Positions 26,689 through 35,608 of a stretch of DNA of 64,000 nucleotides are shown here, piece after piece (position 1 is the stretch's first letter; every line of letters starts with the position of its first letter). The translations under genes and the position numbers were made by a program. The notes beneath the pieces were generated by a model. It was not told the DNA's origin. It was given only the letters and a program-made list of their open reading frames with translations, and searched no databases. Source of the DNA: Synergistaceae bacterium (GTDB lineage Bacteria; Synergistota; Synergistia; Synergistales; Aminobacteriaceae); the NCBI GenBank assembly GCA_017405525.1, contig JAFRAH010000010.1, positions 124,001 to 188,000 of the forward strand, written 5' to 3'.

Positions 26689-29257
26689 CCTCTGTTTCTC
26701 CCTCAGTCCCAGCATCGGCCATGTCTTCAGCCTCATCATCAGCCTCAAACGGAATGCTTGCGGTCATGTCGTCGTCATCGTCCTCTGTCTTAATGACGCT
26801 GCAGTCAGCAAGTGAGTCGCCCTCGTCAAAACGCAGAATGATATTGCCCACTGAATGACGCTTCATTATGTTGATGCTGTCGACTGGCATACGTATCATG
26901 CGGCCTCTTGCACTTATCGCCATAATCTCGTCAGTGTTCTTCACCGTAACGCTCCCGGATAACCTCCCGGTCTTGGGGGTGAGCTCCATGATGCATATTC
27001 CCCCGGTTGCTCGGTGATGGGGCATGAATGAGCTGAACTCTACACGCTTCCCGATGCCCTGCTCACTGATTACGAGGATTGTACGACGGTCGTCAACTAC
27101 ATCACAGCTCAATACACGGTCATTGCTCTTCAGGTTGATGGCGATTACTCCCCTTGCTGTGCGCTTCAATGGCCTGAACTCGGTTTCAGGGACTCTCAGG
27201 GCCAAGCCGTTCCTCGTAACTATAACCAGGTCATTCCTTCCTGTAGTGAGCCTCACCTGTGCAATCTCATCACCCTCATCAAGCCGCATAATCTTCTTGG
27301 CTCTGTTGGTGTACCTGAGCTCAGAGAAGCCCACACGTTTAGCGATGCCCATACTCGTGATGAAGAATGCATACTTGAAGCTCGTTCCTCCGTCGCCTGC
27401 AATGTTCACGATTCGCTCGCTGTCCTCAGCACTCAGGGGAAGGTAGCGGGATATTGGCTTGCCCTTGCCGGATTTCGTTTCGGGTATCTCGTAGCCCTTG
27501 AGCGACATTATTCGGCCTGTGTTCGTGAAGAAGAATATTTCCCTGTGTGTGCTGGTAACGCAAAGGAGCTCTATACTGTCGTCCTCGTGAATGGTCGCGC
27601 CCTTCCTGCCTTTTCCGCCGGTTGCCTGTAACCTGTAGAAGTCGAGGGGCTGACGCTTTATGAGGCCGTCCTTCGAGAGGGTTATCACTATGCTTTCTTC
27701 AGCGATAAGATCCTCGTCTGCTGTCTCCTGTACTTCCTCGACGATTGCCGTCCTCCTGTCATCACCGAAACGTGCCGCCAAGTCCTTGAGCTCATCACGT
27801 ATAACGCCGTCAAGTATCTTCCTGTCGCCTAAGATGCTGTTGAAGGTCGAGATGTCAGCAAGCAACTTCTGCTGTTCCTCGTCAAGCCTCGAACGTTCAA
27901 GCCCGGTCAGTCTCTGCAACCTCATCTCAAGGATAGCCTGTGCCTGAGCCTCCGAGAACTCAAGGACTGACTGAAGGTTAGCCTTTGCCTCCTGTGCGTT
28001 GTTCGTTGAGCGTATCGTCCGTATGACCTGCTCAATGTGAGTCAGTGCCTTCTTGAGTCCCTCGATGATGTGCTCGCGTGCCTGTGCCTGTTTGAGGCGG
28101 TGCTCTGTCCTCCGTCTCACAACGTCCCTGCGGTAATTCAGGAAGATGGAGAGCAACTGCTTGATGCCGAGAATTTCGGGGTGCTTGTCGACAAGTGCAA
28201 GGTTGATTACGCCGAACGTTGACTGCAGGGAAGTATGACGGTAGAGCTGCCGCATGATGAGCTCAGCATCAGAGTCGCGTGAGAGTTCCACAACGATACG
28301 CAGGCCGTCCCTGTCTGACTCGTCCCTCATCTCTGAGACTCCCTCGATCTCCTTGTCCTGGACTGCCTGAACCATTGCCTCAAGCAGCAAGGTCTTGTTG
28401 ACGTTGTAGGGTATCTCTGTGATTATGATGCTCTGCCTTCCGCGCTTGGACTCCTCAACGTGCATTTTCCCCCTCACGGTGATTTTGCCCCTGCCTGTCG
28501 AATATGCTTCAAGTATTCCCGAACGTCCGAGAATTTCGCCGCCTGTAGGGAAGTCAGGGCCGGGCATTATCCGCATGATGTCGTGGAGCTCTGCATCTTC
28601 GGGCTCTATGTTGTTGTCGATGAGCCAGCAGAATACGTCAGCCACTTCACGGAGATTGTGGGGGGGAATGTTCGTTGCCATGCCGACAGCAATACCTGTT
28701 GAGCCGTTCACGAGGAGGTTGGGGAGTACTGAGGGGAGAGTTAGGGGTTCTTTGAGGGACTCGTCGAAGTTCTGCCCCCATTCTACGGTGTCTTCGTCGA
28801 GGTTAGCGAGCATGAGTTCACCGGGCCAGCTCAGACGTGCCTCGGTGTATCGCATGGCCGCGGGGCTGTCCCCGTCAACTGAGCCGAAGTTTCCCTGACC
28901 GTCAACGAGTGTGTAGCGCAAGTTCCAGTTCTGGGCGAGTCGTACCATCGTGTCATAGATTGCCGAGTCTCCGTGAGGGTGGTATTTGCCCATCGTTTCG
29001 CCGACTATACGGGCTGACTTCTTGTAGGCTGTGTTGTGCTTGAGGCCGAGCTCCGACATGGCATAGAGTACACGACGCTGAACGGGTTTGAGTCCGTCCC
29101 GTGCATCAGGAAGTGCCCTGCCCACGATTACGCTCATGGCATAGTTGAGGTAGCTGGTCTTTATCTCGCCAACAAGCGGTAGGGTTAATATCTTCTCTTC
29201 ATTCTCTGGTTGGGTGTCTTCATTTGTTGAATTGGGATTTATGATTTCGTCTGACAT
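26675..29257 (-). CDS. gyrA: DNA gyrase subunit A
   Basis: This is the breakage-reunion subunit of gyrase. Seen: the catalytic Tyr137 in [10 protein letters not shown], the quinolone region [10 protein letters not shown] with Ser98 and Asp102 (the sensitive-type residues), a coiled-coil section, and a C-terminal beta-pinwheel. The GyrA box is a variant, [10 protein letters not shown], not the usual QRRGGKG form. The protein ends in a very acidic tail of about 50 residues. Start: ATG 29257, downstream of AGGAGG; a TTG at 29281 would put the ribosome site inside the gene. The degenerate box leaves a small chance that it is ParC. Confidence 0.9.
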   Translation of the reverse strand: MSDEIINPNSTNEDTQPENEEKILTLPLVGEIKTSYLNYAMSVIVGRALPDARDGLKPVQRRVLYAMSELGLKHNTAYKKSARIVGETMGKYHPHGDSAIYDTMVRLAQNWNLRYTLVDGQGNFGSVDGDSPAAMRYTEARLSWPGELMLANLDEDTVEWGQNFDESLKEPLTLPSVLPNLLVNGSTGIAVGMATNIPPHNLREVADVFCWLIDNNIEPEDAELHDIMRIMPGPDFPTGGEILGRSGILEAYSTGRGKITVRGKMHVEESKRGRQSIIITEIPYNVNKTLLLEAMVQAVQDKEIEGVSEMRDESDRDGLRIVVELSRDSDAELIMRQLYRHTSLQSTFGVINLALVDKHPEILGIKQLLSIFLNYRRDVVRRRTEHRLKQAQAREHIIEGLKKALTHIEQVIRTIRSTNNAQEAKANLQSVLEFSEAQAQAILEMRLQRLTGLERSRLDEEQQKLLADISTFNSILGDRKILDGVIRDELKDLAARFGDDRRTAIVEEVQETADEDLIAEESIVITLSKDGLIKRQPLDFYRLQATGGKGRKGATIHEDDSIELLCVTSTHREIFFFTNTGRIMSLKGYEIPETKSGKGKPISRYLPLSAEDSERIVNIAGDGGTSFKYAFFITSMGIAKRVGFSELRYTNRAKKIMRLDEGDEIAQVRLTTGRNDLVIVTRNGLALRVPETEFRPLKRTARGVIAINLKSNDRVLSCDVVDDRRTILVISEQGIGKRVEFSSFMPHHRATGGICIMELTPKTGRLSGSVTVKNTDEIMAISARGRMIRMPVDSINIMKRHSVGNIILRFDEGDSLADCSVIKTEDDDDDMTASIPFEADDEAEDMADAGTEGETEDENS

Positions 29258-29338
29258 AAAAGAATTGTAGCCTCCTGTCAAAATTTATTGCACGAACTCG
29301 TAAATTTTAGCATGGTTTAACTGGTTAGGGCAGTATGC

Positions 29339-29344
29339 TATAAT
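29339..29344 (+). promoter_or_regulatory. Probable extended -10 promoter element for the GT8 gene
   Basis: TATAAT preceded by TGC (an extended -10) lies 34 bases before ATG 29378. The -35 region (about 29316-29321, TTTAAC) is weak. The GT8 gene therefore has its own promoter in the gap after the divergent gyrA gene. Confidence 0.5.
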
Positions 29345-29377
29345 CCGTGCGTTAATTCATGAAAGGAGAGATTGACA

Positions 29378-30437
29378 ATGACGGACGAAGTGGGTACAAT
29401 GCGCCCAACGCCCAACGCCCAACGCCCAACGCCCAACGCCAATTCATGCGCAAAATCAGGATGAGACAATTCACGTAGTACTATGCGTATATGACCCATC
29501 AGGGACTTACTCACAACATGCCGGGGTAGTGATGACCTCGATATTCGAGAACACAAAGAGCAAGGTTACCGTTCACATTCTCCACGATGACACACTCACA
29601 GAAGACAACCGCAATAAATTCATACGGACTGCAGAGAAGTATTCCCAAGGCTTAGAGCTTCATGATGTTACGGAACGGGGAAAAATATTTCCGCCGGAAC
29701 TCATAGAGCAAGTAAAGCATCTGACTATAGGGACTTTATACAGGCTGTTCATTCATGAAGTTCTTGACTTGGACAAGGTTATACTCTTGGACTGCGACAC
29801 TATAGTCAACCTCGACATAGTAGAGCTGTGGAACATAAACATGAATGGTAAGACAATTGCAGGAGTAAATCTTTATCCTGAAATTCATATACCTTTTCTG
29901 TGGGGGTATAAATTGAAGCTGTTAGGTATTGACCTCAAGCACTATATTAATGTGGGAGTACTCCTTATGAACCTCCGCAGGATAAGGGGACATAGAGATT
30001 TCCTCAGTAAATCAATGGAGCATCTTTTGTCTCACATTGAAATTTTAGAGATACCAGACGAAGTAGCATTCAATGTAATTCTCAGAGGGGATATAGAGTT
30101 CATAGACAAGAAGTTCAACATGTTCATGCTGGATAAAGACTTGTCCGGCTGTATAGTTCACACTTTCCCAAGCAAGCCGTGGAAGATATTGAGCGGAAAG
30201 CCCCACGAAATATTGTATTGGGATGCTTACCTCAAAAGCGCGTGGGGTGAGAACGCAACCATGAGCGAGATCATGCACAAGCTCGTTAATGTCGCAAGCC
30301 AGTCGGAATTTTTCCATGTACATGGGAGGCAGTGTTTAATTCGCATACTCTTAGGGATAAAGCGAAGGGTTTGTGATATTTGCAGTATGGCCACTTTCCT
30401 CCTTAAGGTCTTGTATCACAACCTCACCCGTTCCTGA
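29378..30437 (+). pseudogene. GT8 glycosyltransferase, out of frame through a heptanucleotide repeat (probably phase-variable, OFF)
   Basis: The ATG at 29378 has an ideal AAGGAGAG ribosome site but its frame ends at TGA 29462-29464 after 28 residues. The main GT8 frame begins without any start codon at 29382 and carries the conserved N-terminus TIHVVLCVYDPSGTYSQHAG before the first internal GTG/ATG (29529/29532). Between them are five GCCCAAC units (29403-29437). The two frames differ by one base, so loss of one unit (or gain of two) would give a continuous protein of about 350 residues. GT8 motifs seen: HILHDDTL, the metal motif LLDCDTIVNLD, and HYINVGVLLMNL. Known members transfer glucose or galactose to lipopolysaccharide-like glycans. 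The 3' end overlaps folP (convergent) by 14 bases. The gene is A+T-rich compared with its neighbours. An assembly error in the repeat is the main alternative. Confidence 0.8.
29403..29440 (+). repeat. Heptanucleotide tandem repeat, five GCCCAAC units plus a partial one
   Basis: Units lie at 29403-29409, 29410-29416, 29417-29423, 29424-29430 and 29431-29437, followed by GCC. Because 7 is not a multiple of 3, each unit gained or lost changes the reading frame downstream of ATG 29378. The arithmetic is direct: ATG 29378 to in-frame codon 29529 is 151 bases, and 144 (four units) is a multiple of 3. Confidence 0.97.
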
Positions 30438-31644
30438 CACCCTCCGCAACCCTCAAAGCCTCCACATTCTCCCTCACGTCATGAACCCGCAGGAGGCTCA
30501 CCCTCCCTGCAAGCACCGCCGACACTGCAAGCGTCCCGGACAGCCTGTCAGTGCCGGTGAATCTCTTCCTTGAATGCCCAACAAGTACCGGCCTCCCGAA
30601 AACTCGCAGGCTCTCAATGTCCTTCAGTATCGCGAAATTATCCCCCGAAGACTTCCCGAAGCCAAGCCCCGGATCTATGATGACGTTCTCACGCTTTAAC
30701 CCTGCCTCCTCAAGTGCCGCTAACTTCCCGGAAAAGTACCTGTTCACCTCGCCGACAATATCAGGACTGCCCTCAAGACCGGCCATGTTCTGAGGCGTTC
30801 CCTTGATGTGAGAGAGTACATAGGGCATGTTCAGTTCCGCCACAGCCCCAAGCATCCCAGCGTCAAGCCCGAAGCCCCCGATGTCGTTGATGATGTCAGC
30901 CCCCTCAAGAGCCGCAAGCCTCGCAATCTCCCCCTTGTACGTGTCAACCGAGATTATCGCGTCAGGGAACTCACGACGCAACACCCTCAATGCTGGCAGC
31001 AACCTTTCAGCCTCCTCACTCTCACTCACTGCCTCAGCTCCCGGACGTGTCGACTCCGCCCCAACGTCAAGGATATACGCCCCCTCACTCAGGAACTCCT
31101 CAGCACGTCCCAGTATTCCCCGGTCGTCTGTCCTGCTTGGCGCGTGGAACGAGTCAGGCGTTAGGTTCAGTATCGCCATCAGCTTGGTGTCATGACCGAG
31201 CGTTATTGTGTGGCCTGCCGGTGAAGTCATCTCCCAGTGCCGGGCGTTTACGTTCCTTAGTGCCTCAGTCAGTGCCTCGCGCAAGTCCTTTATGCCCCAA
31301 ATGTCCATAGCCTTCATTTTTTCGATGAGCCGCCTGAACTGTGAGGCAGTACCCATAATGAGTATGTCGCTGTAGTCAGTCCTGCCATCTATCACGTGCT
31401 TTGCCACTGCTACATCACCACCCCGTGAAAGCATCTCCTGCTTGAGGAAGCCTGCAGCCCTGTAGTCTATGTGTTCGGCGTAAAAGTGAAGCATCTTGCT
31501 CTTGGGGATGAGGTACGATAACGCCCCCGGATCAGTTCCTATTCTTCCGCAAAGCTCCTTCATGTCCTTAGCCCCTGAAACGTTCACGGGATATACTGAT
31601 ATATTCCCCTGCAAATTAATCACCTTCCTCATAAATTCCATCAT
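30424..31644 (-). CDS. folP: Dihydropteroate synthase, long form with N-terminal extension
   Basis: This folate enzyme joins p-aminobenzoate to the pterin diphosphate. The catalytic TIM-barrel occupies about residues 150-406: ILNLTPDSFHAPSR, LDVGAESTRPGA, ISVDTYKGEIA, INDIGGF, VIIDPGLGFGK and the terminal VHDVRENVEALRVAE. The first 145 or so residues are an extension without recognised motifs (LIPKSKMLHFYAEHI, LIMGTASQFRRLIEKM). Such long forms occur in some anaerobes, from memory of the family. It starts at TTG/ATG codons near 31644 and is convergent with the GT8 gene. Confidence 0.9.
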   Translation of the reverse strand: MMEFMRKVINLQGNISVYPVNVSGAKDMKELCGRIGTDPGALSYLIPKSKMLHFYAEHIDYRAAGFLKQEMLSRGGDVAVAKHVIDGRTDYSDILIMGTASQFRRLIEKMKAMDIWGIKDLREALTEALRNVNARHWEMTSPAGHTITLGHDTKLMAILNLTPDSFHAPSRTDDRGILGRAEEFLSEGAYILDVGAESTRPGAEAVSESEEAERLLPALRVLRREFPDAIISVDTYKGEIARLAALEGADIINDIGGFGLDAGMLGAVAELNMPYVLSHIKGTPQNMAGLEGSPDIVGEVNRYFSGKLAALEEAGLKRENVIIDPGLGFGKSSGDNFAILKDIESLRVFGRPVLVGHSRKRFTGTDRLSGTLAVSAVLAGRVSLLRVHDVRENVEALRVAEGVRNG

Positions 31645-31733
31645 GGTATTTTATCGTAACACAGAGCAAGCCCATTTATTGAGGCCATGATACAATCACA
31701 TACATAAATCCACATGAAGGGAGATATTAACCC

Positions 31734-33617
31734 ATGAGAATAATTTTCGCCATTCTTGCCTTGTTCCTCGTAATGCCAGCCTCCTGTGCCTTCGCCGCAG
31801 TGCCTCCGTTGTTGCCGATGGAGGACTTCTTCAGGAATCCCAGCAATGCAGCGTTCTCCATTTCACCAGACGGGACACGCCTAGCATTCGCCCGGCCATG
31901 GGAAAGAAGAATGAATGTCTACGTCAGGGAAATTTCCACAGGGGACGAGAAACGTATAACCTCAGCAACTGAACGGGACATTGCCGGATTTTTCTGGAAG
32001 GGCAGCGGAAAAATAGTTTTTGCCCAGGATTCAGGAGGCGATGAGAATTTTCACATATACGTTACTGACATTCAAGGCTCAGAGGCAAGGGACTTGACCC
32101 CCTTCGAGAAAGTAAGGGCCGGAGTGCTTGATGACCTTGAAGATGACCCGGTGCATATGCTCATAGGCATGAACCAGAGAAACCCGGAAATCTTTGACGT
32201 TTACAGGTGCAACATTGAGACGGGAGAACTTGAGCTTGTCGCCGAAAATCCGGGCAATATCACCGGCTGGATGACCGACCATGACGGGAAATTACGCGCG
32301 GCAATCCAGACTGACGGCGTGAATGAGAGCTTCCTTTACCGCACTGACGAGAGCCAGGAGTTCAGGACACTCATAACCACGAACTTCAAGGAGACATTTT
32401 CCCCGGTCATGTTCGCGTATGACAACAAGATGATGTACATAGTCAGCAACTTGAGCAGGGACAAGACAGCCATCTATACCTTCAACCCTGAGACAAACGA
32501 GACACTTGACCTTGTCTTTGAGCATGACGAGGTTGACGCGGGCGGCATTCTCCACTCCAAGAAACGCAAGGTAATCACGGGAGTAACCTACACGACTGAC
32601 AGGAGGCACTACAAGTTCTTTGACGCTGACCGTGAAGAGCTCCAGAATACGCTAGATGCATTCTTTCCCGGGCTTGAGGTTGCTGTTGCCGACATGGACG
32701 ATGACGAGCGCAGGATTATCGTCCGTACCTACAGCGACAGGACGAGGGGGGCATACTATCTCTTTGACCGCAAGGATAACTCAATCTCAAAGCTCGCTGA
32801 CTTGTCCCCCTGGCTCAGGGCTGAACAGATGGCACCGATGAGGGCAATACACTTCACAGCACGGGACGGCCTCAAGATTAACGGATATATCACCTTGCCT
32901 GTGGGTGTAGCGTCCCATGACCTGCCGCTTGTAGTGATACCTCACGGAGGGCCGAGCTCGCGGAACTCATGGGGCTTCAACTCTGAGGCTCAGTTCCTCG
33001 CGAACAGGGGAATAGCTGTGTTGCAGGTGAACTTCCGGGGTTCAACGGGCTACGGAAAATCATTCTGGCAGGCAGGCTTCAAGCAGTGGGGGCGGAAGAT
33101 GCAGGATGACGTTACTGACGGGGTACTATGGGCTGTCGAACAGGGTATAGCTGACAGGTCGAGGCTCGCGATTTACGGCGGGAGCTACGGGGGATATGCC
33201 GCTCTTGCCGGGGCAACCTTCACGCCGGATCTCTATGCTTGTGCCGTGAGCTATGTAGGGCCGTCGAACCTCTTCACGTTGCTGGAGAGCATTCCGCCAT
33301 ACTGGAAACCGTTCATCGAGATGGAATATGAGGAAATAGGCGACCCCTCAAAGGACAAGGAGCTATTGACGGAAGTATCACCAGTCTTTCACGCGGAGAA
33401 CATAAGGATACCGTTATTTGTTGCGCAGGGAGCTAATGATGTCCGTGTGAACAAGGCAGAGTCTGACCAGATAGTCGAGTCAGTCAGGAAGGCAGGAAAG
33501 GATGTCGTCTACATGGTCAAGGAAAACGAGGGTCATGGCTTCCACAATGAGGAGAACAGGTTTGACTTCTACAGGACGCTTGAGGAGTTCTTCAGGAAAC
33601 ATTTAGGCTCACGTTAA
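31734..33617 (+). CDS. S9-family serine peptidase (prolyl-oligopeptidase type)
   Basis: The 627-residue exported peptidase has a signal peptide (1-22, ending SCAFAA), a TolB/DPP-like beta-propeller (about 35-360) and an alpha/beta-hydrolase domain with PHGGPSSR, the nucleophile Ser in GGSYGGYAALAG (about 482-493), the acid in AQGANDVRV, and the His in NEGHGF. It probably cleaves small peptides, acyl- or dipeptidyl-type, in the periplasm. It has its own terminator 15 bases after the stop. An AGGGAG ribosome site precedes ATG 31734. Confidence 0.9.
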   Translation: MRIIFAILALFLVMPASCAFAAVPPLLPMEDFFRNPSNAAFSISPDGTRLAFARPWERRMNVYVREISTGDEKRITSATERDIAGFFWKGSGKIVFAQDSGGDENFHIYVTDIQGSEARDLTPFEKVRAGVLDDLEDDPVHMLIGMNQRNPEIFDVYRCNIETGELELVAENPGNITGWMTDHDGKLRAAIQTDGVNESFLYRTDESQEFRTLITTNFKETFSPVMFAYDNKMMYIVSNLSRDKTAIYTFNPETNETLDLVFEHDEVDAGGILHSKKRKVITGVTYTTDRRHYKFFDADREELQNTLDAFFPGLEVAVADMDDDERRIIVRTYSDRTRGAYYLFDRKDNSISKLADLSPWLRAEQMAPMRAIHFTARDGLKINGYITLPVGVASHDLPLVVIPHGGPSSRNSWGFNSEAQFLANRGIAVLQVNFRGSTGYGKSFWQAGFKQWGRKMQDDVTDGVLWAVEQGIADRSRLAIYGGSYGGYAALAGATFTPDLYACAVSYVGPSNLFTLLESIPPYWKPFIEMEYEEIGDPSKDKELLTEVSPVFHAENIRIPLFVAQGANDVRVNKAESDQIVESVRKAGKDVVYMVKENEGHGFHNEENRFDFYRTLEEFFRKHLGSR

Positions 33618-33631
33618 GAGTTTCAGGCAAG

Positions 33632-33657
33632 CCCCCGTAACACTGCGGGGGTTTTTT
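33632..33657 (+). terminator. Rho-independent terminator after the S9 peptidase
   Basis: A perfect 6-bp GC stem (CCCCCG with CGGGGG, 8-base loop) is followed by six T (33652-33657). Confidence 0.93.
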
Positions 33658-33666
33658 CTTGCATGA

Positions 33667-33695
33667 TTGACATTCATAGTTTCCTATACTATCAT
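33667..33695 (+). promoter_or_regulatory. Sigma-70-type promoter for the MarR gene
   Basis: TTGACA at 33667-33672, a 17-base spacer and TATCAT at 33690-33695, 42 bases before ATG 33737. It lies directly after the terminator of the upstream gene. Confidence 0.7.
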
Positions 33696-33736
33696 CAAGT
33701 CATAATCCCCCACAGGAGATGTGAAGGAAGTCTACG

Positions 33737-34192
33737 ATGATGCTTTTGCGTGGCTCAATGAATGACCATCACACGAACAAGATAGCTGTACTCATCAAGA
33801 AGTTAAGCCTTGAGATCGACAAGCTCTCTAACCCTATACTTGAGCCTTATGATCTCACTAATTCGCAGTTCAAGATACTCAAATACATTCTCATGAACTC
33901 AGGATGTCCCATAAGGCAGGCTGACATTGAGCGTTACTTCTCCATGACGAACCCGACAGTAACGGGGCTCGTCCAGACGCTCGAACGAAAGGGAATGATT
34001 GAGCGCAGGATTAATCCAGACGACAGCAGGAGCAAGATACTTTGCCCCACACAGAAGACGCTCGGCATGAAGGATACTCTCTACGGTCTCGGTGATGAGC
34101 TTGAAGGGAGATTGACGGGTTGCCTTGAGCCGGAAGAGAAACAGGAATTATTGCGGCTGTTGAACAAGCTGCTTCACGACAAGGAGAATTAA
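33737..34192 (+). CDS. MarR-family transcriptional regulator
   Basis: This is a 151-residue winged-helix repressor. Seen: the LTNSQFKILKYIL lead-in, recognition region RQADIERYFSMTNPTVTGLVQTLERKGMI, and the wing RRINPDDSRSKI, followed by the C-terminal dimerisation helix. Known MarR proteins usually control adjacent genes in response to small aromatic or oxidising molecules. Downstream lie a nitroreductase-like gene and a decayed hydrolase/transport locus, which are the likely targets. The effector is unknown. Confidence 0.88.
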   Translation: MMLLRGSMNDHHTNKIAVLIKKLSLEIDKLSNPILEPYDLTNSQFKILKYILMNSGCPIRQADIERYFSMTNPTVTGLVQTLERKGMIERRINPDDSRSKILCPTQKTLGMKDTLYGLGDELEGRLTGCLEPEEKQELLRLLNKLLHDKEN

Positions 34193-34196
34193 CGGA

Positions 34197-34259
34197 ATGG
34201 ACATCAGCAGGTTAGGAGTCTTGTTTTTCGGACGTAAAGCCTTTCAGGGGCTAACGTAA
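34197..34259 (+). CDS. Possible 20-residue leader or remnant ORF
   Basis: ATG 34197 follows an AAGGAG site that overlaps the end of the MarR gene, and the frame closes at TAA 34257-34259. The peptide has a short hydrophobic core (LGVLFF) and is basic. It may be a small peptide, or the residue of a gene lost between the regulator and the nitroreductase-like gene. There is no further support for it. Confidence 0.25.
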   Translation: MDISRLGVLFFGRKAFQGLT

Positions 34260-34281
34260 TATATTCAGGAGGTATACAGTC

Positions 34282-34926
34282 ATGAAGAAAGTATTTGCGG
34301 TATTTTTGTTCGTTGCACTGATGAGTTCGTCGGCATTCGCGGAAGGTGAGGCAACGGTAAAGCTCCCTGACCCCGAAAAGTCCGGCGGTATTCCTGTAGT
34401 TGATGCCATCTCACAGCGTCAGAGTGCCGGGGATTTCGTGGACACTGAGCTTACTCTGCAGCAGCTCTCGAACCTTCTCTGGGTTGCGGGCGGGATCAAC
34501 AGGGACAACGGCAAGCTCACCTACGCTACGGCCATGAACACGCAGGACATGGTGATATACGCGTTCACGAAGTCGGGAGTGTTCAGGTACAACCATGAAG
34601 ACCACAGCATCACGAAGATAGCGGATGGGGATCACCGGGCTCTTACCGGGGGGCAGCCTTTCGTGGCTAAGGCGGCGGTTGACCTGCTCTACATCCAGGA
34701 CACGGGGAAATGGCCTAAAAGTCGTCCCATTCCTGCAGGCGACATACTGAACTGTGGGTTTGCTCATGCGGGGCTGTCAATGCAGAACGTGTACCTTTAC
34801 GCGGCATCTCAGGGCTGGGGAGCAAGGACAAGAATGAACTTTGACCGCGAGGCTCTCACGAAACTTCTAGGGCTCACGGACAAACACAACTTCACGCTGA
34901 TGCAGTGCGTGGGACCCAAGCCTTAA
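34282..34926 (+). CDS. Exported SagB/nitroreductase-like protein
   Basis: The 214-residue protein has a signal peptide (1-20, ending SSAFA) followed by a single flavin-reductase-like domain of the SagB/nitroreductase type. Seen: ISQRQSAGDF near the start, LTLQQLSNLLWVAGGINR, the TYATAMNTQDM segment and the C-terminal GFAHAGLSMQNVYLYAASQGWGARTR. It probably binds FMN and reduces a small molecule in the periplasm; the substrate is unknown. An AGGAGG ribosome site precedes ATG 34282. It lies after a MarR regulator, a common pairing for redox enzymes. Confidence 0.82.
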   Translation: MKKVFAVFLFVALMSSSAFAEGEATVKLPDPEKSGGIPVVDAISQRQSAGDFVDTELTLQQLSNLLWVAGGINRDNGKLTYATAMNTQDMVIYAFTKSGVFRYNHEDHSITKIADGDHRALTGGQPFVAKAAVDLLYIQDTGKWPKSRPIPAGDILNCGFAHAGLSMQNVYLYAASQGWGARTRMNFDREALTKLLGLTDKHNFTLMQCVGPKP

Positions 34927-34939
34927 ACCAAACGACACG

Positions 34940-34976
34940 GGGGAATTAGCGTTATTGCTGTTTTCCCCAAATTTTT
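34940..34976 (+). terminator. Possible terminator after the nitroreductase-like gene
   Basis: The stem GGGGAA/TTCCCC (34940-34945 with 34963-34968) has an inner AGC/GCT pairing and is followed by AAATTTTT. It is imperfect, so support is moderate. Confidence 0.4.
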
Positions 34977-34992
34977 ATGGAGGCATCAACCA

Positions 34993-35608
34993 ATGAAGAC
35001 ACTTGCGATTGCGTTGATATTTTCCCTCATTGCTGGCTGTTCATTCGCTGACACTGAGGCGACAAGGAACATCAACGGCATCAATATATCAGTTCTTGAG
35101 GCAGGAGATGCCCGGCAATAATCTTCCTTCACGGCAAAGGCTACTCCAAAGAATACATGTCGGGACTGTTCGATTACTTCAAGGGGAGATACCACACCTA
35201 CAGTTACGACTCGCGCGGTCATGGCAGGACGGACAAGCCCGAAGCCTTCACCCTTTAGGACAATGCTGACGACCTGGCGGGGTTGGTTGCATCTTACGGC
35301 CTAAAGAAGCCCGCAGTTATTGGTTTCTCGATCCCGAAAGAATCTCAGAGGCCAAAGACAAGAACGATGCCGCAATAATCAGCTCACTGATAGGCTTTGA
35401 CCTCATGACGGACATAAAGAGGGTAACAATCCCCGCGCTCGTAATCACCGGCGAAAATGACGAGGTTAACCCCGTCCCTGAAGGCAAGAAGGTTGCTGAT
35501 GCCCTGAAGGACTCAAGGTTTCACGTTATCCCCAATGCCGGACATGTAGCGTTCATGAAGGAGGAAGGACTAAAGGAGGTCTGCTCACTGATTGATGACT
35601 TCCTGACG
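34993..35608 (+). pseudogene. Decayed exported alpha/beta-hydrolase gene
   Basis: It begins with a good signal peptide (ATG 34993, AIALIFSLIAGC), then the frame is lost near 35109-35113, where one C seems missing. After that shift the expected core AIIFLHGKGYSKEYM, YDSRGHGRTDKPEAF and VIGFS can be read, broken by TAG at 35256-35258. The sequence after GFS jumps, with another frame change, to DPERISEAKDKNDAA and the C-terminal ITGENDEVNPVPEG, NAGHVAFMKEE. The nucleophile elbow is incomplete, and about the middle third of the domain is missing. At least four lesions make it non-functional. Confidence 0.85.

Noticed and set aside
29338-29556. A minus-strand ORF that reads the heptamer repeat as LGVGRWA units
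   Set aside because: The repeat is better explained as part of the 5' end of the GT8 gene; this ORF lacks a ribosome site and has no homology pattern beyond the repeat.
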